Assembly: GCF_901764975.1 (NCBI RefSeq)
Contig: NZ_CABFKH010000006.1
Coordinates: 62,001-126,000 of the forward strand
Direction of reading: 5' to 3'
Source of the DNA: Actinobacillus indolicus
GTDB taxonomy: Bacteria > Pseudomonadota > Gammaproteobacteria > Enterobacterales > Pasteurellaceae
DNA length: 64,000 bases
Made by a program: the position numbers and the translations under genes. Within the stretch, counting starts at the first letter, position 1, and every line of letters starts with the position of its first letter. This document shows, one piece after another, positions 56,709 through 64,000 of the stretch. The notes beneath the pieces were generated by a model. The model did not search any database and was not told the origin of the DNA. It saw only the letters and a list, made by a program, of their open reading frames with translations.

Positions 56709-59426
56709 ATGTTACGCAGAAGTTTATTGATTATCGGTGCAGTACTTGCCATTTTAATGGCTGGCGGTGCCTCGTTGCTTTCAAGCGGTCAATTAGCTTC
56801 TGCGATTAATTTGGCATTGCCAACGGGCTGGAAAATAGAAACACCCGACGGCATTGAGCCACATTTAGAAAAAGCCATCTTGCCACAATTTACCCTTTAC
56901 TATCAAAATTGTCCGATTGTTTCGGCAGATCGCCTTGCGGTGCAATGGATTGATGAACGGAGTATTCGCCTTAATCAAGCGACCATTGATTACGCCTGCT
57001 TAACGCTTTTTCCTCAATCGGAAACAAATCAAACCGATCCCACAGAAACCATTAAAACAATCCTTGCGTTACTGCCGGAAGGTAACGTAGAAATTAAATC
57101 TTTGGCGTGGAAAAATCTTCCCGATGAAATGCACGAACGTTTGAAAGGGTTACTGCAATCGCCTAGTGAAATCAAATTTGCATTTTTTCAGCAAAAACTG
57201 ACCGCTTACATTAAGCAACAAGCGGTCACATTGGACGCAAATTTTGCAAATCAGCAACTCACCGCACAACTTAGCTATCAGCCGGATAATGATGAGCAAC
57301 ATCAGGCAACACTTTCTGCTCAGCTAGATGAACATTTTCTAGAGTTGCCTCAGCAACTGAGTTTAAATTATCAATGGAATTTGCCTAAAACCTTGATCGC
57401 TGAACCAAGTTTGCAACAAGGGCATTCAACGCTCAGCTGGCATAAACAAGATCAGCAACTTCACGGAAATTGGCAGCTAAATTCCGCTATAACACCTGAA
57501 AATCAATTCAACTTACCGTTTCGTTTTGATACACAAAGCCTGACGATTGATAAAGGAAAAATTGATTGGCAACTCTCAAATGATTTTCCGCTCAATGCGT
57601 ATCTGACCACCACCATTACCCCTAACCGTTTTTCTTTAGATGCGCTTTATCCGATAAAAACGGCGGTACGTATCAGTCTGCTTACTCAAAATGCTAAAGG
57701 GAAAGGCAATGTGGTAATCAGTAGCCCACAGGCAGAAATTCAGCAAGATAGTTTGATTTTGCCACTACAAATCACAGGAAACATCAAACAAGGTGAGCAT
57801 ATTTTGTATAGCACTATTCCTTTAGATGTACGAGGAAAATTTGATGATCTCACCTTACGCTTTTTACAAGGTGCGTTGCTACGTCTAACGGGGACTGAAC
57901 GTTTTCTTACCATCAACGACCTACGTTTTCCTCTAGCGGGCGTGCGGGTCGATAAACAGGGCATTCACGGGCGTTTACAAGCGATTTTTCGTGGCGAAAG
58001 CCCTGACTTTAAAAATATCGAAATGCGATTGGACGGTTACGCCAATAATTTCAAAGCGGGGGCATTACACTTTTTCCAAGATCCGACCGATAAAAAAGCA
58101 GTGAAAGATCAATGGAATTGGCGTTTTTGGGGCGGTTCGCAAATAAAAGCCTTAAACCGACCGCTTGCAGTGTCGGGGCGTGGTGTGTGGCATAAAGATT
58201 TAGTACAACTGTCTGAATTTAAGGGCAGTCTGGAACATCTTCGTAAAAATGGAGTATTTATTCCAAAATTAGAGCTGGTATTAAATGAACCAATAAAATT
58301 TGATTATGAGAAATTTCATCTTACAGGTGGCGTAAAACTTTCAGCCTCACAAATGGATTTCGCCTATGGTGGATTATTAGAAAAACCAACAGCTAACTTA
58401 AAATTTTACGGCGAAGTAGAAAATCTTAACTTTAGGGGCGATGTGACGGCGAATAAACTCGGCCCGATTAAGCTCTTTGCTCGCCGAAAATTAACCAATA
58501 ATGCCAGTGATTTAATCGGCAAATTGTATTGGTCGGAACAACCTGCAAATGTATTCCAAAGCCTTTTTCCCTTTAGAAATCAATGGGTCATCACAAACGG
58601 CACAATCAAAGGCGAAACGGCATTTAGTGCGAATGCGGCTCGTGGGCTGATGGCTGGCGGACATTTTGCTATTCGCAACGGTGCAGTTTCGCTACCAAGC
58701 GGTGAGATCAAGGGCATTGATTTCTCACTCCCTTATCAATACAAACAGGGTGAAGTGGATATCGGTGTGAAAAAAGCCCTTGATGTGAATATTGACGAAG
58801 TGAATATCGGTATTCCGATAACCAATGTCAAAGTAAAAATTCAAGGGCACTTACCCTACACCAAACGTAAGCCCCTGTTTTTACGAGAGTTAAGTTTAAA
58901 TTTGCTTGATGGGCGTTTAAATATCGAACATTTTGCCCTGCCACAAACGAAAATCGCTTATTTAAAGCTGTTTGATATTCGTTTTGAACGCATCTTAGAA
59001 TTAGCACAATATCACCAACTGGACTTAACGGGCAAATTCAACGGTGAATTTCCATTTTGGCTGTCGGGCAAGCCTTGCTACATCTGCAATGGAACACTGA
59101 CACAAGCGGATAGATCTTACCTAAAATTTACCCCTGAATTGCTTGAAGCAATTAAACAAGGGGGCTATACGGAACAGATTTTAGCCTATATGGTTAATAA
59201 AAGTGAGATTGACGATTTCACCGCAACGGTGAATTTAGACAGCAAAGGCGATATGGATTTATCGGCTAAAATCCATTCTAGATTGACTGAGCATAAACAA
59301 GCAAAAGTCAATTTGAATTATAACCATAAAGAGAATATGTTCGACTTGTGGAAATTGATTAACTACGGCACTCAATTCGAGCAGAATATTGAACACTCAA
59401 TCTATAAACAATTAGATCAACGATAG
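56709..59426 (+). CDS. ydbH: AsmA-like protein YdbH
   Basis: 905 residues: one N-terminal membrane helix (about 5-25) and then an almost wholly beta-strand repeat body typical of AsmA/TamB-type bridges that span the periplasm. C-terminal features of YdbH are present: IKGIDFSLPYQYKQGEVDIG near residue 680, LRELSLNLLDGRLNIEHFAL and LDLTGKFNGEFPFWLSGKPC near residue 775. In E. coli YdbH works with the lipoprotein YnbE in phospholipid transport; no ynbE is seen here. Rich in uptake-like sequences (for example 57218-57226). Confidence 0.82.
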   Translation: MLRRSLLIIGAVLAILMAGGASLLSSGQLASAINLALPTGWKIETPDGIEPHLEKAILPQFTLYYQNCPIVSADRLAVQWIDERSIRLNQATIDYACLTLFPQSETNQTDPTETIKTILALLPEGNVEIKSLAWKNLPDEMHERLKGLLQSPSEIKFAFFQQKLTAYIKQQAVTLDANFANQQLTAQLSYQPDNDEQHQATLSAQLDEHFLELPQQLSLNYQWNLPKTLIAEPSLQQGHSTLSWHKQDQQLHGNWQLNSAITPENQFNLPFRFDTQSLTIDKGKIDWQLSNDFPLNAYLTTTITPNRFSLDALYPIKTAVRISLLTQNAKGKGNVVISSPQAEIQQDSLILPLQITGNIKQGEHILYSTIPLDVRGKFDDLTLRFLQGALLRLTGTERFLTINDLRFPLAGVRVDKQGIHGRLQAIFRGESPDFKNIEMRLDGYANNFKAGALHFFQDPTDKKAVKDQWNWRFWGGSQIKALNRPLAVSGRGVWHKDLVQLSEFKGSLEHLRKNGVFIPKLELVLNEPIKFDYEKFHLTGGVKLSASQMDFAYGGLLEKPTANLKFYGEVENLNFRGDVTANKLGPIKLFARRKLTNNASDLIGKLYWSEQPANVFQSLFPFRNQWVITNGTIKGETAFSANAARGLMAGGHFAIRNGAVSLPSGEIKGIDFSLPYQYKQGEVDIGVKKALDVNIDEVNIGIPITNVKVKIQGHLPYTKRKPLFLRELSLNLLDGRLNIEHFALPQTKIAYLKLFDIRFERILELAQYHQLDLTGKFNGEFPFWLSGKPCYICNGTLTQADRSYLKFTPELLEAIKQGGYTEQILAYMVNKSEIDDFTATVNLDSKGDMDLSAKIHSRLTEHKQAKVNLNYNHKENMFDLWKLINYGTQFEQNIEHSIYKQLDQR

Positions 59427-59462
59427 CTGACAATTCCCCCACATTCATTGGGAAATTGTCAG
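59427..59462. terminator. Two-way terminator between ydbH and pepT
   Basis: CTGACAATT (59427-59435) and AATTGTCAG (59454-59462) with inner CCC/GGG pairing, between convergent genes. Confidence 0.75.
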
Positions 59463-59471
59463 ATATTTCAA

Positions 59472-60716
59472 TTAGTTGAATTTATACTCGCCAAAAGCTT
59501 TTGCAATCCCCACCACCACATTTGTCGCCTGTTCCATCACATCAACAGAAATAAACTCAAAACGTCCGTGGAAGTTTTCGCCACCCGTAAAAATATTTGG
59601 CGTTGGTAAGCCCATATATGATAGGCGTGAGCCATCAGTACCGCCACGAATTGGCTCTAGGTTTGGCGTGATACCCTGTGCTTTCATCACATTTTCAGCG
59701 ATATCAACCAGATAGCGATAATCTTTGACGACTTCGTACATATTGCGATATTGCTCGACAATCTCGACTTTACCGCACTGTTCGCCATATTTTTGTTGCA
59801 TTTGTGCCATTGTAGCGGTGAGATCATTGCCGAATTTTGCTAATTCTTCACGCTCAAAACTGCGTAAAATATAGTGGATTTTACATTCGCTTAAATCGCC
59901 TTCAATGTCGTGTAACATAATAAAGCCTTCACGCCCTTCACTTGTTGCAGGGGTTAAATGTGGAGGCAGGCTGTTTTGGAACTCACAAGCTCGCTCTAAA
60001 GCGTTGATCATCTTGCCTTTGGCTGTTCCCGGGTGAACACTGCGTCCGTAGAAGGTGACGGTTGCCGCATCGGCATTAAAGTTTTCGTACTGCAATTCCC
60101 CAAGCGGTCCGCCATCTAAGGTATAGGCAACATCTGCCCCAAAGGCTTTGACATCAAAATGATCCGCCCCACGCCCGATCTCTTCATCGGTAGTAAAGCC
60201 GATACGGATTTTGCCGTGTTTGATTTCAGGGTGTGCTAACAAGTATTCTACCGCTGACAGAATAATCGCAATCCCAGATTTATCATCTGCACCAAGCAAA
60301 GTTGTGCCATCGGTGGTCACAAGCGTATGCCCGACTAAGCCGTTTAGGTTCGGGAAATCCTGTGGCGATAACGTATGCCCACTGCCTTTTAGCAAAATAT
60401 CACCGCCTTGATACCGCTCAATAACCTGTGGCTTCACATTTTCTCCGTTGAAATCAGGGGAGGTATCAACGTGAGCCAGTAAGCCGAGTACGGGAATGGC
60501 TTTGTCACTATTGGCAGGCAACGTTGCAAACACATAGCCGTTAGGATCAACGGAAATTTCGGTTAATCCCATTGTTTCCATTTCGGTTTTGAGTAGATGA
60601 AGTAAATCCCACTGTTGCGGTGAGCTAGGGACAGTTTGGCTTTTCGGATCTGATGTGGTGTGGATTTGAACGTAACGCAATAGGCATTCAAGTAAGACGG
60701 TTTTAAATGGGATCAT
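59472..60716 (-). CDS. pepT: Peptidase T (tripeptidase)
   Basis: Zinc aminopeptidase of the M20 family that cleaves the N-terminal residue of tripeptides. 414 residues. Seen: GLLAHVDTSPDFNG near residue 80 (first zinc His and Asp), GADDKSGIAI near 142, TTDEEIGRGADHF near 175 (catalytic and bridging Glu), and PIRGGTDGSRLSYMGLPTPN near 365. In E. coli pepT is induced without oxygen; I did not find an FNR site in the 24-bp gap to recF. Confidence 0.97.
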   Translation of the reverse strand: MIPFKTVLLECLLRYVQIHTTSDPKSQTVPSSPQQWDLLHLLKTEMETMGLTEISVDPNGYVFATLPANSDKAIPVLGLLAHVDTSPDFNGENVKPQVIERYQGGDILLKGSGHTLSPQDFPNLNGLVGHTLVTTDGTTLLGADDKSGIAIILSAVEYLLAHPEIKHGKIRIGFTTDEEIGRGADHFDVKAFGADVAYTLDGGPLGELQYENFNADAATVTFYGRSVHPGTAKGKMINALERACEFQNSLPPHLTPATSEGREGFIMLHDIEGDLSECKIHYILRSFEREELAKFGNDLTATMAQMQQKYGEQCGKVEIVEQYRNMYEVVKDYRYLVDIAENVMKAQGITPNLEPIRGGTDGSRLSYMGLPTPNIFTGGENFHGRFEFISVDVMEQATNVVVGIAKAFGEYKFN

Positions 60717-60740
60717 TATTTTCTCCTTTTGATGAATGGA

Positions 60741-61832
60741 TTACGAACAAATGGGCTGAATACTCCCCTGTTTGACAGAAAACAGGCGATCATCGCTTTG
60801 CTCTTGCCACTGCATTTGCTGTAACTGGTCTTGGGTAATGGCGGTTACAAAGACTTGCGAACCACTTTGGCGTAGGCGGTGAGCAAGTAGTTCACGTTTG
60901 GTTGGGTCAAGTTCTGAGGCAAAATCGTCAATTAAAAACAGGCATTGGCGATTTTTTTGGGCGATCAGATATTCCCCTTGAGCAAGGCGTAACGCACACA
61001 TCAGCAGTTTGAGTTGTCCACGAGAGAGAACATCTTCGACAGGCAGACCGTTCGCCCGAAAACGAAAATCGGCTTTTTGCGGTCCAACCATTGTGTAACC
61101 GACACTGCGATCCCGTTCAAAGCCTTGTGCCAAAATCTCGGCATAATCGCTCTCTTTTTCCCAACCTTGATGAAAGCTGACACTGATTTCTAATTCAGGC
61201 AAGAAAAAGCGGCAAGTTCGTTCAATCTCCGGGCGAAGGGCTTCTGCATAGTTTGCTCGAAGTTCGCTGACGATTTTCGCCAGTTTAGCCAGCTCAATAT
61301 CCCACGGTTTTAACTCGCTGTAGTGACGAACCTGTGCCAGTGCTGAATTTCGTTGTTTCAGTAGGCGTTTTAAGTTCGCCCAGTGTTGATAAAATTCGTG
61401 ATGTTGGTGAAACAATCCCCAGTCAAGAAAAGCTCTGCGGTAGGTTGGTCCGCCATTGAGTAGTGTTAAGCCTTCAGGGGTAATCACTTGCATCGGTAGA
61501 AGGTGAGCCAGATCGGAAATTTTTTTGCCATCTTCACCATTAATTTTTAAGGTGGTATCACCTTGGCGATTTTTTTGTAGCCCGACAGACCATTGATGTT
61601 TCGCTTCTTCGACCTTTCCGAATAGGGTAAATTGATCTTGATCGTAATGGATAATGCGATTACTGATGTGACTTTTAAACGATCTGCCGTGTCCCAGATA
61701 GAAAATCGCTTCCAGTAAGCTCGTTTTGCCACTGCCGTTTTCACCTACCAAAAAGTTAAAGCCGTGGCTCAATTCGAGATCCACGGCAGTCAAATTTCGG
61801 AAATTGTTGATGATTAAACGGGATAGTGACAT
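60741..61832 (-). CDS. recF: DNA replication and repair protein RecF
   Basis: SMC-like ATPase that helps load RecA at gaps. 363 residues. Seen: MSLSRLIINNFRNLTAVDLE, Walker A GENGSGKTSLLEAI near residue 32, signature-type LSRGQLKLLMCALRLAQ near residue 272, and FLIDDFASELDPTKRELL near 303. Third of dnaA-dnaN-recF; gyrB, often next, is replaced here by pepT. Confidence 0.97.
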   Translation of the reverse strand: MSLSRLIINNFRNLTAVDLELSHGFNFLVGENGSGKTSLLEAIFYLGHGRSFKSHISNRIIHYDQDQFTLFGKVEEAKHQWSVGLQKNRQGDTTLKINGEDGKKISDLAHLLPMQVITPEGLTLLNGGPTYRRAFLDWGLFHQHHEFYQHWANLKRLLKQRNSALAQVRHYSELKPWDIELAKLAKIVSELRANYAEALRPEIERTCRFFLPELEISVSFHQGWEKESDYAEILAQGFERDRSVGYTMVGPQKADFRFRANGLPVEDVLSRGQLKLLMCALRLAQGEYLIAQKNRQCLFLIDDFASELDPTKRELLAHRLRQSGSQVFVTAITQDQLQQMQWQEQSDDRLFSVKQGSIQPICS

Positions 61833-61844
61833 CTTCTCGTCTTA

Positions 61845-61880
61845 ACAAGCGGTTAGATTTATGTATTTTTTACAATACAT
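61845..61880 (-). repeat. dnaN-recF gap: uptake sequence plus hairpin
   Basis: The core ACAAGCGGT (61845-61853) and a 7-bp hairpin ATGTATT/AATACAT (61861-61867, 61874-61880) fill the 48-bp gap directly after the dnaN stop. Confidence 0.5.
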
Positions 61881-62984
61881 CTATAATCTCATCGGCATAA
61901 TCACATATTCCGCCGTAGCATTATCGCAATCTTCAATTAAACAGCTTGAACTTGCATCTACAAGGCTAATACGCACACGCTGGCATTTTAATGTGTTAAG
62001 CACATCTAACAAATAGCTCACATTAAAGCCCACTTCCATCTCTGCACTTTGATAAGAGACATCAATGATTTCTTCTGCTTCTTCTTGCTCTGGGTTATTT
62101 GCCGTAATTTTTAACAGATTTTGATTTAGGGCTAAACGCACGCCACGGAAACGTTCGTTTGACAAAATCGCCGCACGTACCAAGGCACGTTTTAACACAT
62201 CTGCGTCAGCTTCTAAAATACGATCCGCATTGCGTGGCAATACTCGGCGGTAATCAGGGAAACGCCCATCAATCAGTTTTGAGGTAAAGACAATGCCGTT
62301 CATTGATACACGTAAGTTGCTTGTACCAATTTCTAAGCGAACACTTTCGTTATTATGCCCCACTAAGCGAGCTAATTCTAATACCGCTTTGCGTGGCACA
62401 ATCACCGAATGGCTTAAAAGCTCTTGATTTAATGCCATTGTGCAAACTGCAAGACGGTGTCCGTCCGTTGCTACTGAACGCAATAGGTTGCCTTCGGTTT
62501 CAAACTTCATACCATTTAAAAAGTAACGGGCATCTTGGTTTGCCATAGAAAATTGTGTTGCTTCAATTAAACGCGCTAGAGTTGCTTGTTCAATCGTGAA
62601 ATCTACTTCAGGTTTCCAGTCCATTAAACTTGGATAATCCGAAGCAGGTAAGGTTGCTAGATTGAATTTACTGCGATCTGCACGGATAAAGACACGATCT
62701 TCATCAAACTGCACCGAAATTACGCTATCATCAGGTAAGCTACGACAAATATCTAAAAACTTTTTCGCAGGAATTGTAAATTTTCCTGAGAAACTGACCG
62801 CTTCAAACAGCTCCGCTTGGGTAGTAAGCTCTACCTCTAAATCAGTTCCCGTTAAAGATAAACGGCTTCCTTCAATCTCTAGCAAAATGTTGTTGATCAC
62901 AGGCAAAGTTGGACGACTGGTTAATACGCCACAAACCTGTTGTAACGGCTTGAGTAACTGCTCACGGGTAATAGTAAATTGCAT
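61881..62984 (-). CDS. dnaN: DNA polymerase III beta sliding clamp
   Basis: Ring-shaped processivity factor. 367 residues against 366 in E. coli, three clamp domains of about 120 residues each. MQFTITREQLLKPLQQVCGV at the start, SRPTLPVINNILLE, GTDLEVEL near residue 57, GRFPDYRRVLPRN near 245 and the terminal TAEYVIMPMRL, which forms part of the peptide-binding groove. 9 nt after dnaA. Confidence 0.98.
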   Translation of the reverse strand: MQFTITREQLLKPLQQVCGVLTSRPTLPVINNILLEIEGSRLSLTGTDLEVELTTQAELFEAVSFSGKFTIPAKKFLDICRSLPDDSVISVQFDEDRVFIRADRSKFNLATLPASDYPSLMDWKPEVDFTIEQATLARLIEATQFSMANQDARYFLNGMKFETEGNLLRSVATDGHRLAVCTMALNQELLSHSVIVPRKAVLELARLVGHNNESVRLEIGTSNLRVSMNGIVFTSKLIDGRFPDYRRVLPRNADRILEADADVLKRALVRAAILSNERFRGVRLALNQNLLKITANNPEQEEAEEIIDVSYQSAEMEVGFNVSYLLDVLNTLKCQRVRISLVDASSSCLIEDCDNATAEYVIMPMRL

Positions 62985-62993
62985 AACAATTCC

Positions 62994-64000
62994 TTAAGAC
63001 GATAATTTGCGTGTTAAATTGGTGTAATCTTCTTGGATACTGTTATCAGTATCTCTCAGCTCATTAATGGTTTTGCAGGCGTGCATCACCGTTGTGTGAT
63101 CACGTCCGCCAAATTCACGTCCGATTTCAGGCAAACTGTGGTTAGTCAGCTCTTTTGCTAATGCCATTGCCATTTGGCGTGGACGAGCCACGGACCGTGT
63201 ACGACTTTTTGATTTTAAGTCCGCCATTTTGATATTGTAATACTCAGCGACGGTTTTCTGAATATTCTCAATGGTAACTAAATGATCGTAAGAGGCAATC
63301 AAATCTTTTAAAGCCTCTCGAACCGCATCCACAGTAATTTGACGGTGAGTAAAATTACTCCATGCAATGGCTCGATTTAATGCCCCTTCTAATTCACGTA
63401 CGTTTGTTCTTAATTTTTGCCCTAAGAAAAACGCCACATCCTCACTTAATTCAACACCTCTCTCTTCCGCTTTTTTCATTAAAATCGCAATGCGGGTTTC
63501 AAGCTCTGGTGGTTCAATCGCTGCATTCACTCCCCAGCTTAAACGAGAACGGATACGTTCTTCAATTTTTTCAATATTTTTAGGGAATACATCTGACGTG
63601 ACAATAATTTGCTTACTTCGCTCAAATAATGAATTGAAAGTGTGGAAAAATTCTTCCTGAGTAATTTCTTTCTTCGCAAAAAATTGAATATCATCAATCA
63701 TTAATACATCAAGCGAGCGATAAAATTTCTTAAAATTTTCAATAGTATTTGCTTGGATCGATTTTACCATATCTTGAACGAAGCGTTCCGAATGGATATA
63801 AACGACTCTCGCATTTGGTTTTTGTCTTAAAATTTCATTACCAATCGCATGTAGTAAGTGTGTTTTACCTAATCCCGTCCCACCATAAAGAGAAAATGGA
63901 TTGCAATGACTTTCACCAGGATTATTCGCAACTTGCTGAGCAACTGCCTTCGCTAATTGGTTTGATTTACCTTGAACAAAGTTATCAAAGGTTAAGGTTT
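62994..64000 (-). CDS. dnaA: Chromosomal replication initiator DnaA (N-terminus outside window)
   Basis: AAA+ initiator that melts oriC. About 335 C-terminal residues are visible; the frame is open to the window edge, so the internal Met at 63770 is not the start. Seen: Walker [17 protein letters not shown] (about nt 63845-63895), Walker [11 protein letters not shown], sensor [18 protein letters not shown], and domain IV with [20 protein letters not shown] and [15 protein letters not shown], the DnaA-box-binding helix. oriC is expected upstream, past 64000. Confidence 0.98.
   Translation of the reverse strand, partial: TLTFDNFVQGKSNQLAKAVAQQVANNPGESHCNPFSLYGGTGLGKTHLLHAIGNEILRQKPNARVVYIHSERFVQDMVKSIQANTIENFKKFYRSLDVLMIDDIQFFAKKEITQEEFFHTFNSLFERSKQIIVTSDVFPKNIEKIEERIRSRLSWGVNAAIEPPELETRIAILMKKAEERGVELSEDVAFFLGQKLRTNVRELEGALNRAIAWSNFTHRQITVDAVREALKDLIASYDHLVTIENIQKTVAEYYNIKMADLKSKSRTRSVARPRQMAMALAKELTNHSLPEIGREFGGRDHTTVMHACKTINELRDTDNSIQEDYTNLTRKLSS

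Noticed and set aside
63770-64000. Treating the internal Met at 63770 as the dnaA start
   Set aside because: The frame continues upstream through the Walker A motif to the window edge.

Overview
The window is a chromosomal segment of a gammaproteobacterium of the family Pasteurellaceae. About two dozen copies of the 9-mer ACAAGCGGT (or its complement) show that it belongs to the clade using the Apl-type DNA uptake signal (Actinobacillus, Mannheimia, Glaesserella, Bibersteinia, H. ducreyi) and not the Haemophilus-type AAGTGCGGT clade. Gene order supports this: pilBCD-coaE-yacG, cydABX-ybgE-ybgC-tolQRAB-pal and dnaA-dnaN-recF are all present. Coding density is high. I saw no rRNA, tRNA, prophage, insertion sequence or CRISPR array. 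Species cannot be fixed from sequence reading alone.

Layout. 1-3.6 kb: type IV pilus genes pilB (5' end outside the window), pilC and pilD, then coaE and yacG. 3.6-12.2 kb, minus strand: envelope assembly cluster uppS-cdsA-rseP-bamA-skp-lpxD-fabZ-lpxA. 12.3-15.2 kb: gloB, nagK, pgpB, yhbY. 15.3-20.7 kb: two lipooligosaccharide (LOS) core glycosyltransferase genes flanking a TetR-regulated EmrAB-type efflux cassette. 20.7-23.3 kb: tkt and rpmE, divergent around a CRP site. 23.3-26.2 kb: an AT-rich three-gene glycosyltransferase cassette. 26.2-33.3 kb: ilvY, upp, two TPM-domain genes with lemA, ycjF, dusC, yjdF-like, djlA. 33.4-41.4 kb: tol-pal and cytochrome bd operons. 41.8-48.1 kb: a small secreted protein, an OmpA-like lipoprotein, uvrD, the rpsF-priB-rpsR-rplI operon and an unusual NRAMP-family transporter. 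48.3-52.4 kb: secreted nuclease, csdA, pfkA, rnt, gloA. 52.5-55.8 kb: Fur-type sites and an iron-type ABC importer. 55.9-59.4 kb: a membrane protein and YdbH. 59.5-64 kb: pepT, recF, dnaN and dnaA (start outside the window; the replication origin probably lies just beyond).

How the genes fit together. The dominant theme is the cell envelope: lipid A acylation (LpxA, LpxD, FabZ), phospholipid and isoprenoid precursors (CdsA, UppS, PgpB), outer-membrane protein insertion (BamA, Skp, RseP), LOS core sugars, Tol-Pal and an AsmA-like lipid bridge (YdbH). Several genes missing from simple long-ORF calling were recovered: yacG (59 aa) and cydX (32 aa). Many convergent gene pairs end in inverted pairs of uptake sequences that double as terminator hairpins, and three kinds of GTAG-headed palindromes look like REP/BIME elements. 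No wholly new biological system is evident; the strongest candidates for novelty are the REP-like elements, the AT-rich glycosyltransferase cassette with its unrecognised middle gene, the NRAMP protein without canonical metal motifs, and the unusually long Skp.
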